From Hyphomicrobiales bacterium (GTDB taxonomy: Bacteria; Pseudomonadota; Alphaproteobacteria; Rhizobiales; Rhizobiaceae), in NCBI GenBank assembly GCA_900472395.1, contig UCHV01000004.1, positions 203,560 to 267,559 on the forward strand: DNA of 64,000 bases, read 5' to 3'. The notes beneath the pieces are model-generated. The model was given only the letters and a program-made list of their open reading frames with translations. It was not told where the DNA came from and ran no database searches. Below are positions 18,838 to 27,640 of this stretch, in pieces. The translations under genes were made by a program, and so were the position numbers. How positions within the stretch are numbered: the stretch's first letter is position 1; each line of letters starts with the position of its first letter.

Positions 18838-19631
18838 CCTGCCATAACCTCCCCACCGGCAATTGCGATTGCCTGGCCATTGATCGATCTTGCAGTGGGC
18901 GAAGCCAGCCACAGAACGGTGTCTGCAACTTCCTCCGGCTTTACCAGCCGCCCCTGCGGGTTGTGTTTCGTGAATTCGCTCAATGCTTCTTGCGCGCTGC
19001 GACCGGTCTTTGCGGTGATCGTTTCGATCGATCGTTCGATGAGCGGCGTGTCGGTAAATCCGGGGCAGACGGCGTTGACGGTGATGCCCGTTTTTGCCAG
19101 CTCCAGTGCCAGAGCGCGGGTCAGGCCGACGACGCCGTGTTTGGCGGCCACATAGGCCGAGACGTAGGCATAACCGGTAAGACCCGCCGTGGAGGCGATG
19201 TTGACGATGCGGGCGCCGTCTCCGTGGTGTTTCAGGTCGGATAGCGCTGCTTGCGTCACCTGAAACACGCCGCTCAGATCGACCGCCATGACACGGTTCC
19301 ACATGTCGAGCGATGTCTTTTCGAATGGTGCCGTCGGCACTTCGCCGGCATTGTTGACGAGGATTTTGACCGGTCCGAATTTCTGCCGCGCGACGTCGAG
19401 ACCGGCTTTTATGGCGGATGCGTCGGTGACATCGAAGCCGGAAAGGATGCAGGTCTTTTCCCGGCCGATCTTGTCCGCCAAAGCCTCGAGCGGTTCCGCC
19501 CGTCGCCCTGCCAACGAAACGCGCGCACCTGCTTCGGCAAGTGCCGTGGCAATGGCCGCACCGATGCCCGAACCGGCGCCGGTCACCAAGGCATGCGCGC
19601 CCGAAAGCCTATCCGTTTTTGCTCCGTTCAT
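18834..19631 (-). CDS. Short-chain dehydrogenase/reductase (3-hydroxyacyl-CoA dehydrogenase type)
   Basis: 265-residue classical SDR. The nucleotide-binding motif TGAGSGIG is at residues 17-24, NNAG at 93-96, and the catalytic Ser147, Tyr160 and Lys164 are all present (SAYVAAK). It is similar in pattern to SDRs that oxidise 3-hydroxyacyl-CoA esters. The start at 19631 (MNGAKTD) has GAGG about 8 bases upstream; an ATG two codons earlier (19637) is too close to that site. It begins 10 bases after the monooxygenase/reductase stop. Confidence 0.92.
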   Translation of the reverse strand: MNGAKTDRLSGAHALVTGAGSGIGAAIATALAEAGARVSLAGRRAEPLEALADKIGREKTCILSGFDVTDASAIKAGLDVARQKFGPVKILVNNAGEVPTAPFEKTSLDMWNRVMAVDLSGVFQVTQAALSDLKHHGDGARIVNIASTAGLTGYAYVSAYVAAKHGVVGLTRALALELAKTGITVNAVCPGFTDTPLIERSIETITAKTGRSAQEALSEFTKHNPQGRLVKPEEVADTVLWLASPTARSINGQAIAIAGGEVMAG

Positions 19632-19641
19632 CGTCATGCCT

Positions 19642-21954
19642 CTATTGCGCTGCCGCTCGTGCCAGATTGGTTTCATACTGGCTCTTGCCGGAATAATACT
19701 GCCTCGGCCAAGCTATGTTGGTGAGGCCGATTTTGGCCGCTTCATGTAGCACCCACGCGGGGTCGGCGAGATGCGGCCGTGCGACGGCGCAAAGGTCTGC
19801 ACGGCCTGCGGCAATGATCGAATTGGCGTGGTCGGCTTCCGATATCGCGCCGACGGCAATGGTCGGTATGCCGATTTCGTTGCGGATCTTGTCGGAGAAC
19901 GGTGTCTGGAACAGGCGGCCATAAACCGGTTTTTCATCTTTCCAGACCTGGCCGGAAGAGCAGTCGATCAGATCAACGCCTGCATCCTTGAACATCCTGG
20001 CGAAGATGGCGGCGTCATCCGGAGTGTTGCCGCCCTCGAACCAGTCATTGCAGGAAAGTCGCACGGAAATCGGCCGATCCTCGGGCCATACGGCGCGGAT
20101 CGCCGCGAAGACTTCGAGCGGATAGCGGGCGCGATTTTCATGGCTGCCGCCGTAGTCGTCCGCTCGCCGGTTGGTCAGCGGCGACAGGAAACTGGACAGA
20201 AGATAACCGTGGGCGCAATGCAGTTCCAGCCAGTCGGCCCCAGCCTCCGCCGCATAGGACGTGGCACGAACGAAATCGGCCTTCACCCTGTCCATGTCGT
20301 CACGATCCATGGCCTTCGGCACCTGGCTGTTCTTCAGATAGGGCAGGGCGGAGGCGGAGAGGAGCGGCCACGCTTCCGAATCGGCGACAGGCTGGTCCAT
20401 CCCCTCCCATGCAACTTTCGTCGCACCTTTGCGCCCGGCATGGCCAAGCTGGATGCCGACTTTCGCAGAACTGTTCGCGTGAACAAAATCCACGAACCTT
20501 TTCCAGCCCGCCGCCTGTTCGTCGTTCCACAGGCCGAGGCAGCCGGGGGTAATGCGGGCATCCGGAGAAACGCACGTCATCTCCGCAAACACCAGTCCTG
20601 CGCCGCCCAGCGCGCGGGCGCCGAGATGGACCAGGTGAAAATCGTCGAGAAGTCCGTCAGTGGCTGAATACATCGCCATGGGCGACATGACGATGCGATT
20701 GGCAAGGTGGGTGCCGCGCAGCGAATAGGGTGTAAACATCGGCGGCAGGGTGCGACTGTTCCCCGTAACATCAATGCCGTTGCGGTTCGCAAACCAGCGC
20801 TCATAACCTTCCAGCCAGGCCGGATCGCGCAGTCTGAGGTTTTCGTGGCTGATACGCTGAGAGCGCGTCAGCATCGAATACATGAACTGCTCCGGCTCCA
20901 GCGTATCGGCATAACGCTTGCCCACCACTTCGAACCATTCCATGGCATTGCGCGCCGCATTCTGGATGCGAGCGACATCGATGCGGCGGATATCCTCGTA
21001 TGTCGTGAGTACGGCGGGGATATGCGCCTTCGAATGGCCGTGCCGGTTGAACTGGTTGGCCAATTCGATCGCGTCATCGATGGCGAGCTTGGTGCCCGAA
21101 CCGATGGCGAAATGAGCGGTGTGGGCGGCATCGCCCATCAAAACCACATGGGAATTGCCGTTGAAATGGCTCCACTTGCCGCAGATCAGCCGGTTGAAAT
21201 TCAGCCATGCGCTGCCCCGCAGATGGCGCGCATTGGTCATCAGTTCCGCGCCTTCCAGCACCTCCGAGAAGAGGTCCTGGCAGAAATCGATGGAACCCTG
21301 CTGCTCCAATTGGCCGAGGCCGTGTTTTTCGTAGGCTTCTTCGGTCGTCTCGACGATAAAGGTCGAAGTGTTTTCGTCGAATTTGTAGATATGCGCCTGG
21401 AACCAGCCGTGCTCCGTGCGGCGAAAATCGAAGGTGAAAGCATCGAACAGTTTTTGCGTTCCCAGCCAGATGTAGCGGTTCGGACGAGTGACCAGATCCG
21501 GTTCGAACACCTGCGGATAGCGGTTTCGGATTTTCGAGTTGAAACCGTCCGAGGCGATGATCAGGTCCGCATCGGGGAAATCGAGATCGCTGCCGACATC
21601 TGTTTCGAACACCAGTTCCACACCCAGCGCCTCGCAACGGCGTTGCAGGATGTTCAGCAACTTCTTGCGGCCGATGCCGACGAAACCGTGGCCTGTCGTG
21701 CGCTGGCGGGTGCCTTTGAAAAGCAGTTCGATATCGTCCCAGTGATTGAATGCGTCCTCGATTTCGGCAGCGCTTTCGGGATCCCATGCGCGCATGGACT
21801 GCATGGTTGCATCGGAAAACACCACGCCCCAGCCGAACGTATCGTAAGGCCGGTTGCGCTCCACCACCGAAATGGCATGGTCCGGGTTCTGCTTCTTCAT
21901 CAGAAGCGCGAAATAAAGCCCGGCAGGCCCGCCGCCGATGCAGACGATACGCAT
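19642..21954 (-). CDS. Fused FAD monooxygenase / old-yellow-enzyme reductase, 2-aminobenzoyl-CoA monooxygenase/reductase or salicylyl-CoA 5-hydroxylase type
   Basis: 770 residues in two parts. The N-terminal half is a class A flavoprotein hydroxylase: GGGPAG at 7-12 (FAD), DG at 136-137, GDAAHTAHF from residue 274 (FAD ribityl). The C-terminal half, from about residue 405, is an old-yellow-enzyme-like FMN barrel ([38 protein letters not shown]). This fusion is diagnostic of 2-aminobenzoyl-CoA monooxygenase/reductase from Azoarcus and of proteins annotated as bifunctional salicylyl-CoA 5-hydroxylase: the ring of an aroyl-CoA is hydroxylated and then reduced without ring cleavage by a dioxygenase. 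AAGGA stands 6 bases before the ATG. It heads the 14-22 kb operon. Which aroyl-CoA is used cannot be told. Confidence 0.92.
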   Translation of the reverse strand: MRIVCIGGGPAGLYFALLMKKQNPDHAISVVERNRPYDTFGWGVVFSDATMQSMRAWDPESAAEIEDAFNHWDDIELLFKGTRQRTTGHGFVGIGRKKLLNILQRRCEALGVELVFETDVGSDLDFPDADLIIASDGFNSKIRNRYPQVFEPDLVTRPNRYIWLGTQKLFDAFTFDFRRTEHGWFQAHIYKFDENTSTFIVETTEEAYEKHGLGQLEQQGSIDFCQDLFSEVLEGAELMTNARHLRGSAWLNFNRLICGKWSHFNGNSHVVLMGDAAHTAHFAIGSGTKLAIDDAIELANQFNRHGHSKAHIPAVLTTYEDIRRIDVARIQNAARNAMEWFEVVGKRYADTLEPEQFMYSMLTRSQRISHENLRLRDPAWLEGYERWFANRNGIDVTGNSRTLPPMFTPYSLRGTHLANRIVMSPMAMYSATDGLLDDFHLVHLGARALGGAGLVFAEMTCVSPDARITPGCLGLWNDEQAAGWKRFVDFVHANSSAKVGIQLGHAGRKGATKVAWEGMDQPVADSEAWPLLSASALPYLKNSQVPKAMDRDDMDRVKADFVRATSYAAEAGADWLELHCAHGYLLSSFLSPLTNRRADDYGGSHENRARYPLEVFAAIRAVWPEDRPISVRLSCNDWFEGGNTPDDAAIFARMFKDAGVDLIDCSSGQVWKDEKPVYGRLFQTPFSDKIRNEIGIPTIAVGAISEADHANSIIAAGRADLCAVARPHLADPAWVLHEAAKIGLTNIAWPRQYYSGKSQYETNLARAAAQ

Positions 21955-21994
21955 AGCTGTTCCTTCCTCGCGCCAGTGATTGGCGGCCTTATTG

Positions 21995-22008
21995 TTTTAA
22001 GTTTAAAA
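21995..22008. promoter_or_regulatory. AT-rich palindrome in the divergent promoter of the aromatic-CoA operon
   Basis: TTTTAA and TTAAAA arms separated by GT form a near-perfect 14-base palindrome in the short region between the divergent monooxygenase and OsmC starts, about 40 bases upstream of the operon's first ATG. It could be an operator for a MarR- or TetR-type regulator encoded elsewhere, or simply the AT-rich promoter core. Confidence 0.4.
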
Positions 22009-22112
22009 TATATAGGTGAAGCGCGAAGCGTCAAGCGATATTCTCCCAGGCATTGACGCCGCGGCGGCATCGACGATAACGCCGGAATAGACAATTGAGG
22101 TGGGGAAGCGGG

Positions 22113-22529
22113 ATGGTCGATTTAAAGGTGAAATCGCGGCCGGTGGGTGCGCTGGCCAAGGTCGGCCGCCATGGCCACCCGTATCTGCTCAGCGAGACGG
22201 GCGGCGAACTGGATGTGATCACCAGTGCTTCCATGCCGGGCTTCAATCCGTTGGACCTGCTTTATTCGTCACTCGCCGCATGCCTCGTTCTGAGTGCCCG
22301 CATTGCTGCGAGCCGGCTTGGCATACTGGAAAAGCTGGAAGAGGTTTCCGTGCATGTCACGGGGCAAAAAAGCGCCGGCGAACCGGCGCGGGTCGAAAGT
22401 TTCGATGTGAAATTCGAACTTTCGGGGGCTTTCGACGCGCGCGAGCGCGCCGATATCATTCATATGGCAGAGGAAATCTGCACGGTCAGCAATACGCTGC
22501 TGGCAACACCCCGTATCCGCATCGTCTGA
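22113..22529 (+). CDS. OsmC family peroxiredoxin-like protein
   Basis: 138 residues. OsmC/Ohr proteins reduce organic hydroperoxides with two cysteines; here one Cys is in LAACLVLSARI and the other in EEICTVSNTLL, the expected places, along with the opening GHPYLLSETGGELD. Membership is clear, the substrate is not. The ATG at 22113 has a GGGGAAG a few bases upstream; a TTG at 22095 is a weaker start. It is divergent from the aromatic-CoA operon. Confidence 0.85.
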   Translation: MVDLKVKSRPVGALAKVGRHGHPYLLSETGGELDVITSASMPGFNPLDLLYSSLAACLVLSARIAASRLGILEKLEEVSVHVTGQKSAGEPARVESFDVKFELSGAFDARERADIIHMAEEICTVSNTLLATPRIRIV

Positions 22530-22535
22530 CGCCGG

Positions 22536-23033
22536 TTATACGTCGTCATCCGGAATATGACTGTCGACGCCGCCGGCGGTGATACGATTGACGACTCGGC
22601 CGACGCCCGGCACGCGTTGGACGGTGGCGACGATGCGGCGGATGAGTGCTTCGTCATCGACCATGCCTTCCAGCACGACCGTCGTGTCATCGACATGCAG
22701 GTCGATCATTTCCATTTGAAGGTCTTCAAGATTGTCGAGCGCATCGCTGATGCGTTCCTCGAGATCGTCCTCGTTCTCGCGACCGACGGTCTCCGGCTGG
22801 CCACGGTCACGCAAGCGGTTTTCGGCGCCATCGGCCTCGATGCCATCGACACGGAAACCGCCATTTCGCTCGCGATCGAAATTGCCGGATGCACCGTATT
22901 CGCCATTGTCGGCGGGCTTGGAGGTTGCGCCGGGCTTGTCGGAATAAGGCCAGCCGTCGTCCAGGTTACGCGCTTCGTAATCGCGAAAATCCTCTTCGCG
23001 CGACAGGTCGTTTTCGCTTTTCTTCAATGCCAT
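22536..23033 (-). CDS. BON domain protein
   Basis: 165 residues. The first ~90 are charged, Gly/Asn/Asp-rich and probably disordered. A BON domain follows (about residues 92-155), recognised by LEERISDALDNLEDLQMEMIDLHVDDTTVVLEGMV and VPGVGRVVNRI. BON domains bind phospholipid or other hydrophobic ligands and are usually envelope-associated, but this protein has no signal peptide, so it may be cytosolic. It ends 6 bases from the convergent osmC stop. Confidence 0.85.
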   Translation of the reverse strand: MALKKSENDLSREEDFRDYEARNLDDGWPYSDKPGATSKPADNGEYGASGNFDRERNGGFRVDGIEADGAENRLRDRGQPETVGRENEDDLEERISDALDNLEDLQMEMIDLHVDDTTVVLEGMVDDEALIRRIVATVQRVPGVGRVVNRITAGGVDSHIPDDDV

Positions 23034-23099
23034 GACAGCCTCCTGATAAAGATCTCGGGAGGCATAACGTTCAGGTCGGCGGATTGTTCTAAGCTCTCA

Positions 23100-23597
23100 T
23101 CAGCCTCGTGCTGCTTTTTCCCATTTCTTGACCAACCGGTCGCGCTTCAGTCGCGATAGGCGCTTGAGCCAGAAGATGCCGTCGAGCTGGTCAATCTCGT
23201 GCTGGATGCCGATGGCGAGAAAACCGTCGGCATCTTCTTCATGGGTATTGCCGCCGAGATCCTGATAGCGGAACCGGATCGTCTTCGGGCGCTCCACCTC
23301 ATCGGTTAAACCTGGCATTGAAACGCTGCCTTCCATATGCCGCATGGTCTCGTTCGATGACACGAGCACCTCAGGATTGGCATAGATGCGGACGCCATCT
23401 TCGGGCGAAAGCTCGATGACGGTCAGGCGCAGAAGCGTACCCACATGGGCGGCGGTGATGCCGACACCGGGAGCCGCGCGCATGGTTTCCAGAAGGTCGT
23501 CCGCGAGGGTGCGCAACTCGTCGTCGAAGGTTGTGACCAGCCGGCATGTCTGGCTAAGCATCGGGTCGGGATAGGACAGGATTTTCAGGCGTGTCAC
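23100..23597 (-). CDS. Degenerate peptide deformylase-like protein
   Basis: 165 residues along the whole length of peptide deformylase, but a key residue of each of the three active-site motifs is changed. Motif 1 (GxGxAAxQ) reads GVGITAAHVG, with the Gln replaced by His. Motif 2 (EGCLS) reads EGSVS, so the metal-binding Cys is Ser. Motif 3 (QHExDHLDG) reads QHEIDQLDG, so the second metal-binding His is Gln. The catalytic Glu remains. With two of three metal ligands lost, normal deformylase activity is unlikely, and a second, active def gene should exist elsewhere. The start is GTG with AAGGTG upstream. It may be a ribosome-binding pseudoenzyme. Confidence 0.88.
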   Translation of the reverse strand: MTRLKILSYPDPMLSQTCRLVTTFDDELRTLADDLLETMRAAPGVGITAAHVGTLLRLTVIELSPEDGVRIYANPEVLVSSNETMRHMEGSVSMPGLTDEVERPKTIRFRYQDLGGNTHEEDADGFLAIGIQHEIDQLDGIFWLKRLSRLKRDRLVKKWEKAARG

Positions 23598-23803
23598 GCG
23601 TCACCTTGGCGAGAAACTATCGGTTTTCATATCGGTCAAAACGAGGCTGGACCGTGCATTGGAATTGTTCTAGCAGATATCCGCGCAGCGCGGGAACCAA
23701 ACCCGGGCAGCTGCGCTATCCAGTTGTTGAAAATCGATTTTTTGCTGCATATTCGCTGATCGACGAATGGCGGTAGGATTTTCCTGATGTTGAGGGCGGC
23801 CAT

Positions 23804-25219
23804 ATGACGAATATCGACGAAGATCGCCTTCGACCTGCGACCGATGACGTCCATGACGACATCTACGCCGAAAACGGTTCCGTGCGCGCCGACTTCCTGG
23901 CGATGGTCGGCGCAGCCATTGCTGACCGCGACGTCCTGTTCCTGCGCCAGAACGTTGCGCGCCTGCACGAATCGGAACTTGGCGACCTTTTGGAATCCAT
24001 CCAGCCGGACCAGCGTCTTGCTCTCGTCAGGTTGCTCGGCGACGATTTCGACCTGACGGCCCTGACCGAGGTCGATGAGGCGATCCGTCTGGAAATCGTC
24101 GAGCAGATGCCGAACGCGCAGATCGCTGCGGCGATCGGCGATCTCGATTCGGATGATGCGGTCTACATTCTCGAGGATCTCGACAAGGAAGACCGTGAGG
24201 AAATCCTTGCCCAGTTGTCGTTCACGGAGCGCGTTCGGCTCAGCCGCGCGCTGGATTACCCGGAAAGCTCGGCCGGTCGCCGCATGCAGACCGAGTTCGT
24301 GGCCGTGCCTCCATTCTGGACGATAGGCCAGACCATCGATTACATGCGCGAAGAGGAAGACCTGCCGGAAAGTTTTACGCAGATTTTCGTCATCGACCCG
24401 ACTTTCAAGCTGCTCGGCGTCATCGATCTCGACCGCATCCTGCGCACCAAGCGGCAGGTGAAGATCGAGACGATCATGCGCGAGACCAATTACCCGATCC
24501 CGGCCGACATGGACCAGGAAGAGGCCGCGCAGCTTTTCGAACAATACGACCTTTTGTCCGCAGCCGTGGTGGATGACAACGGTCGTCTGGTCGGCGTGCT
24601 GACCATCGATGACATCGTCGACGTCATGCAGGAAGAAGCAGAAGAAGACATCATGCGCCTCGGCGGCGTGGGCGACGAAGAACTGTCGGATACGATCATC
24701 GATACCTCGCGTTCGCGCGTGCCATGGCTGCTGGTCAATCTTGTCACCGCATTCTTGTCTGCCTCCGTCATCTCCCTGTTCGAGGCCACAATCGAGCAGG
24801 TGGTGGCGCTCGCTATCCTCATGCCGATTGTCGCTGGAATGGGCGGTAATGCGGGTTCGCAGACGATGACGGTAACGGTGCGAGCCTTGGCGACGCGCGA
24901 TCTCGATATCCACAATGCCTGGCGCGTTGCACGCCGCGAAATCGGTGTCGGCCTCATCAATGGATGCCTGATCGGCACTTTGGTCGGCACGGTGGCCGGC
25001 ATATGGTTTCACGATCCCCATATCGGTGGGCTGATTGCGACCGCCATGCTGATCAACATGTTCGCCGCTGCCGCCGGAGGCCTGATGGTGCCGATCCTGC
25101 TCAACAGAGCTGGCGCCGACCCGGCCGTATCGTCCGCAGTGTTCGTAACCGCGATCACCGACACGACCGGATTTTTCTCGTTCCTTGGCCTTGCGACGTG
25201 GTGGTTTGCGATCAGTTGA
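23804..25219 (+). CDS. mgtE: Magnesium transporter MgtE
   Basis: 471-residue MgtE. Order: N-terminal helical domain with repeated acidic segments (about 30-150), two CBS domains (about 155-280; VIDLDRIL, VLTIDDIVDVM), a connecting helix, and five C-terminal membrane helices (about 303-470) containing the signature MPIVAGMGGNAGSQ and the GLMVPILLNRAGADPAVSS pore segment. It is a Mg2+-gated Mg2+ channel in the inner membrane, where the N and CBS domains sense cytosolic Mg2+. No riboswitch could be recognised in the 200 bases upstream. Confidence 0.95.
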   Translation: MTNIDEDRLRPATDDVHDDIYAENGSVRADFLAMVGAAIADRDVLFLRQNVARLHESELGDLLESIQPDQRLALVRLLGDDFDLTALTEVDEAIRLEIVEQMPNAQIAAAIGDLDSDDAVYILEDLDKEDREEILAQLSFTERVRLSRALDYPESSAGRRMQTEFVAVPPFWTIGQTIDYMREEEDLPESFTQIFVIDPTFKLLGVIDLDRILRTKRQVKIETIMRETNYPIPADMDQEEAAQLFEQYDLLSAAVVDDNGRLVGVLTIDDIVDVMQEEAEEDIMRLGGVGDEELSDTIIDTSRSRVPWLLVNLVTAFLSASVISLFEATIEQVVALAILMPIVAGMGGNAGSQTMTVTVRALATRDLDIHNAWRVARREIGVGLINGCLIGTLVGTVAGIWFHDPHIGGLIATAMLINMFAAAAGGLMVPILLNRAGADPAVSSAVFVTAITDTTGFFSFLGLATWWFAIS

Positions 25220-25229
25220 AAGGCGAAAA

Positions 25230-25251
25230 TTGACTTGTACGTAAAGGTCAA
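25230..25251 (+). promoter_or_regulatory. Palindromic operator/promoter upstream of the MerR-family gene
   Basis: A 22-base inverted repeat with TTGAC and GTCAA ends and a TACGTA centre matches its complement at 18 of 22 places. It starts 53 bases before the merR-like GTG. TTGACT can serve as a -35 element, and a weak TAGTTT lies about 17 bases on. MerR proteins bind palindromes placed between -35 and -10, so autoregulation is likely. Confidence 0.55.
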
Positions 25252-25282
25252 TTAGTTTTAGCGCTCTGAAAAGGGCAAGCAC

Positions 25283-25669
25283 GTGCACAAATATTACAGC
25301 ATTACGGAACTGACCCGCGAATTCGGCGTATCGACGCGGACCCTTCGTTTCTATGAGGATGAAGGGCTGATCCATCCCGAACGCCGCGGCCGCACCCGCC
25401 TGTTTCGTGCCGCTGATCGCCGCCTCATTCAGGAAATTCTACGCGGCCGCCGCATCGGTTTCACCATCGCCGAGATCCGTGAAATCGTTCAGGTCTACAA
25501 GGAACCTCCGGGCGAGATGGGGCAGTTGAAGCTCCTGATGAAGCGCCTCGACGAAAAGCGCGAGGACCTGCGCCAGAAGCGCAAGGATATCGACGAAACC
25601 CTGGCGGAACTCGACAATGTCGAAGAGGCATGCCTGACGCGCCTTGCCGAAATTGGCGTCGGCACCTGA
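25283..25669 (+). CDS. MerR family transcriptional regulator (LiuR-like)
   Basis: 128 residues: an N-terminal winged helix-turn-helix (YSITELTREFGVSTRTLRFYEDEGL, then RLFRAADRRLI) and a long C-terminal dimerisation helix with heptads (about 76-118). No Cys pair for metal sensing is present; the overall pattern resembles LiuR-type regulators of branched-chain amino acid and fatty-acid breakdown. No such genes adjoin it, so the target is unknown apart from probable autoregulation at the palindrome upstream. The start is GTG with AAGGG 8 bases before it. Confidence 0.85.
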   Translation: MHKYYSITELTREFGVSTRTLRFYEDEGLIHPERRGRTRLFRAADRRLIQEILRGRRIGFTIAEIREIVQVYKEPPGEMGQLKLLMKRLDEKREDLRQKRKDIDETLAELDNVEEACLTRLAEIGVGT

Positions 25670-25700
25670 TATTTCCTTATCGCCGGACAGGCCTGATCGC

Positions 25701-26690
25701 CTACCGGGCGCTGATGGAGCATTCCTGCGCCAGCGTCTGGATACGCGCGTCTGTCTGAGGGTTGATCTGACCCTGGTTCATCGGAACCAGCAGCGATTGA
25801 CGCTGCAGTCCTTCGCCGGTGCACGAACAGAACCGCTGACACATGCCGGCATCCTCGCCGCTGCCGACGCAACCGCTTTCACAGCTGCGAGTGTAACTTG
25901 TCATAGGGTCCGGCGTTGGTGCTTGGTAAACCAGCGAAAACAGGTAGACGAGCCCAATCAGCATCGGCTGGTGGATCAGGTAAAATGCAAGACTGTGCTG
26001 TCCTGCCCGCTGGAGGATGTTGGGGGTCGTCTGCAGTGCGGCAAGCCCGCTCAACCAGCCCCGCTCAAGCGATAGTTTGCCGATGGCAATCCCCATCAGA
26101 GGCGCCGCCAACCATGGAAACAGCGGAACGAAATCGTTGGACCGCGGTGGTGTCGCACCAAATCCCGTCCAGTTCAGGTAACGCGGGTTGAAGAATTCGC
26201 TGCTGAACATACCGGGGTGGACGTAACCGTTGATATAGCCGGCCACAGCGATGCCGATGGCAAAAAGGGCGGTGAGCGCTGGTGGCAAACGCAGGAAGGC
26301 GAGGCCGATCAGGCCTGACAGCGCGATATTGTGCAGGATGCCGAAATGGATCCACTCATCGGGCAGAGCAAACAGGGTTCCAACGCTGATGATGAGAGCT
26401 GCACCGGCGACCATGCCGAAACGCTTGCCGAACGAGTGCCAGCGAATGGCCGGCAGATGCGCCAGCACGAGGCTGAAACCTGCCAGGAACAGGAACGAAC
26501 TGGCGATGCACCGCGCATAAAGCTTCCACGCACCCTGAGTGGCGGTCTCCGGCGCGATATAGCCAAAAAATCCGAGATCCCAGGTGAAATGATAGGAGGC
26601 CATCGCGATCAGGGCCAGACCGCGCAGCGTGTCGATCAAAAGGATGCGCGGCCTTTTCGCAGCGTCCGTCGAAATATGTTCAATTGCCAC
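25701..26690 (-). CDS. DUF1624 (heparan-alpha-glucosaminide N-acetyltransferase-like) membrane protein with Cys-rich tail
   Basis: 329 residues. The first ~250 match DUF1624 membrane acyltransferase-like proteins: IDTLRGLALIAMASYHFTWD (conserved Arg and His in the first helix), then about seven further helices. After the last helix a soluble C-terminal tail of about 75 residues carries five closely spaced cysteines (C-x3-C-x9-C-x3-C-x-C) plus one near the end (QECSISAR). The GTG start has GGAAAG upstream. The family probably moves acyl groups across the membrane, but no substrate can be named. Confidence 0.82.
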   Translation of the reverse strand: MAIEHISTDAAKRPRILLIDTLRGLALIAMASYHFTWDLGFFGYIAPETATQGAWKLYARCIASSFLFLAGFSLVLAHLPAIRWHSFGKRFGMVAGAALIISVGTLFALPDEWIHFGILHNIALSGLIGLAFLRLPPALTALFAIGIAVAGYINGYVHPGMFSSEFFNPRYLNWTGFGATPPRSNDFVPLFPWLAAPLMGIAIGKLSLERGWLSGLAALQTTPNILQRAGQHSLAFYLIHQPMLIGLVYLFSLVYQAPTPDPMTSYTRSCESGCVGSGEDAGMCQRFCSCTGEGLQRQSLLVPMNQGQINPQTDARIQTLAQECSISAR

Positions 26691-26717
26691 GAAAAAGCTT
26701 TCCGACTCGATTTCGAT

Positions 26718-27422
26718 TCAGGGGCGCAGATCTTCCATCACCGCCAGACGCGCTTCTGAAAAATACTGGCGACGGGTCAGGGCGACGATGACGATAATTG
26801 TCATCGCCATGAACATATAGGGCCCTGCGAACCAACCGAGATAGCCGATCGACAGAAAAAATGCCCGCAGGCCGGCATTGAAATGGCCTGCCGCGATCGT
26901 ATTCATCCGCACGACCTGATCGGCGGCGCGTTCGGCTGACTCGCGATTGCCGTTGGTCTCGTGCATCATCGGCAGCGCGCCAAAGAGAATGGTGCAATAG
27001 TTGAACAGCCGGTATGCCCAGCCAAACTTGAAGAAGGCATAACCGAAGATGATGGTGAGGCCCGCAACCTTCAGTTCGAACGACGTGCGGCCGCCATAGG
27101 AAGCGATCGCCAGATCGCGAAACACGGCTTCGACCTGATCGGTGGCGCCCAGCAGGGCAAAACAGCCGCCGATGGCGAGGATCGACGTCGAGGCGAAAAA
27201 CGCCGTCCCGTTCTGCAGCCCGGCAAGGATTTGCGTGTCGATCATTTTCAGATCGCGACTCAGCGAGTTGTAGATCCAGTTCTTGCGGCGTTCGGCCATC
27301 ACGCGGTTCAGGCTCTGTCGCGGCAGATACTTTCCGCCCGAACCCGCGGAAAACCAGCTGTAGAGGGACCACAGCACGACGAACAGGACAAGGGCGATGT
27401 AGTCGGCATTCGACATGAGCAT
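26718..27422 (-). CDS. DUF599 family membrane protein
   Basis: 234 residues with four predicted membrane segments (about 7-25, 71-92, 112-135, 190-215). The segments NWIYNSLSRDLKMIDTQILAGLQNG and MHETNGNRESAERAADQVVRMNTIAAGHFNAGLRAF are typical of DUF599. Function unknown. Two ATGs (27422, 27416) are both possible. It follows the same strand as the DUF1624 gene but need not be co-transcribed. Confidence 0.85.
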   Translation of the reverse strand: MLMSNADYIALVLFVVLWSLYSWFSAGSGGKYLPRQSLNRVMAERRKNWIYNSLSRDLKMIDTQILAGLQNGTAFFASTSILAIGGCFALLGATDQVEAVFRDLAIASYGGRTSFELKVAGLTIIFGYAFFKFGWAYRLFNYCTILFGALPMMHETNGNRESAERAADQVVRMNTIAAGHFNAGLRAFFLSIGYLGWFAGPYMFMAMTIIVIVALTRRQYFSEARLAVMEDLRP

Positions 27423-27640
27423 GACCGGATTGAAGGACCGAATTTCAACGAATTCTTCTGTAATGCGTCAGTTCGTCAGGCCCGGCAAGATGCAGGCTCG
27501 ATCACGATCGTCCTATCCACATTGCGCCGGCGGATTTTTGATCCTATGTCGCTGCAACAGAACAGGATGTCGGGCGACCGCCGTAGTGCTTCATTGGCCG
27601 GGCGTAGCCTTGCACCAACATTATCCAGCTGTGGACCGCC

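Noticed and set aside
17986..19302. 438-residue reading of the crotonase gene
   Set aside because: The extra 155 residues overlap the SDR gene in another frame; the ATG at 18837 overlaps the SDR stop and gives a normal family length.
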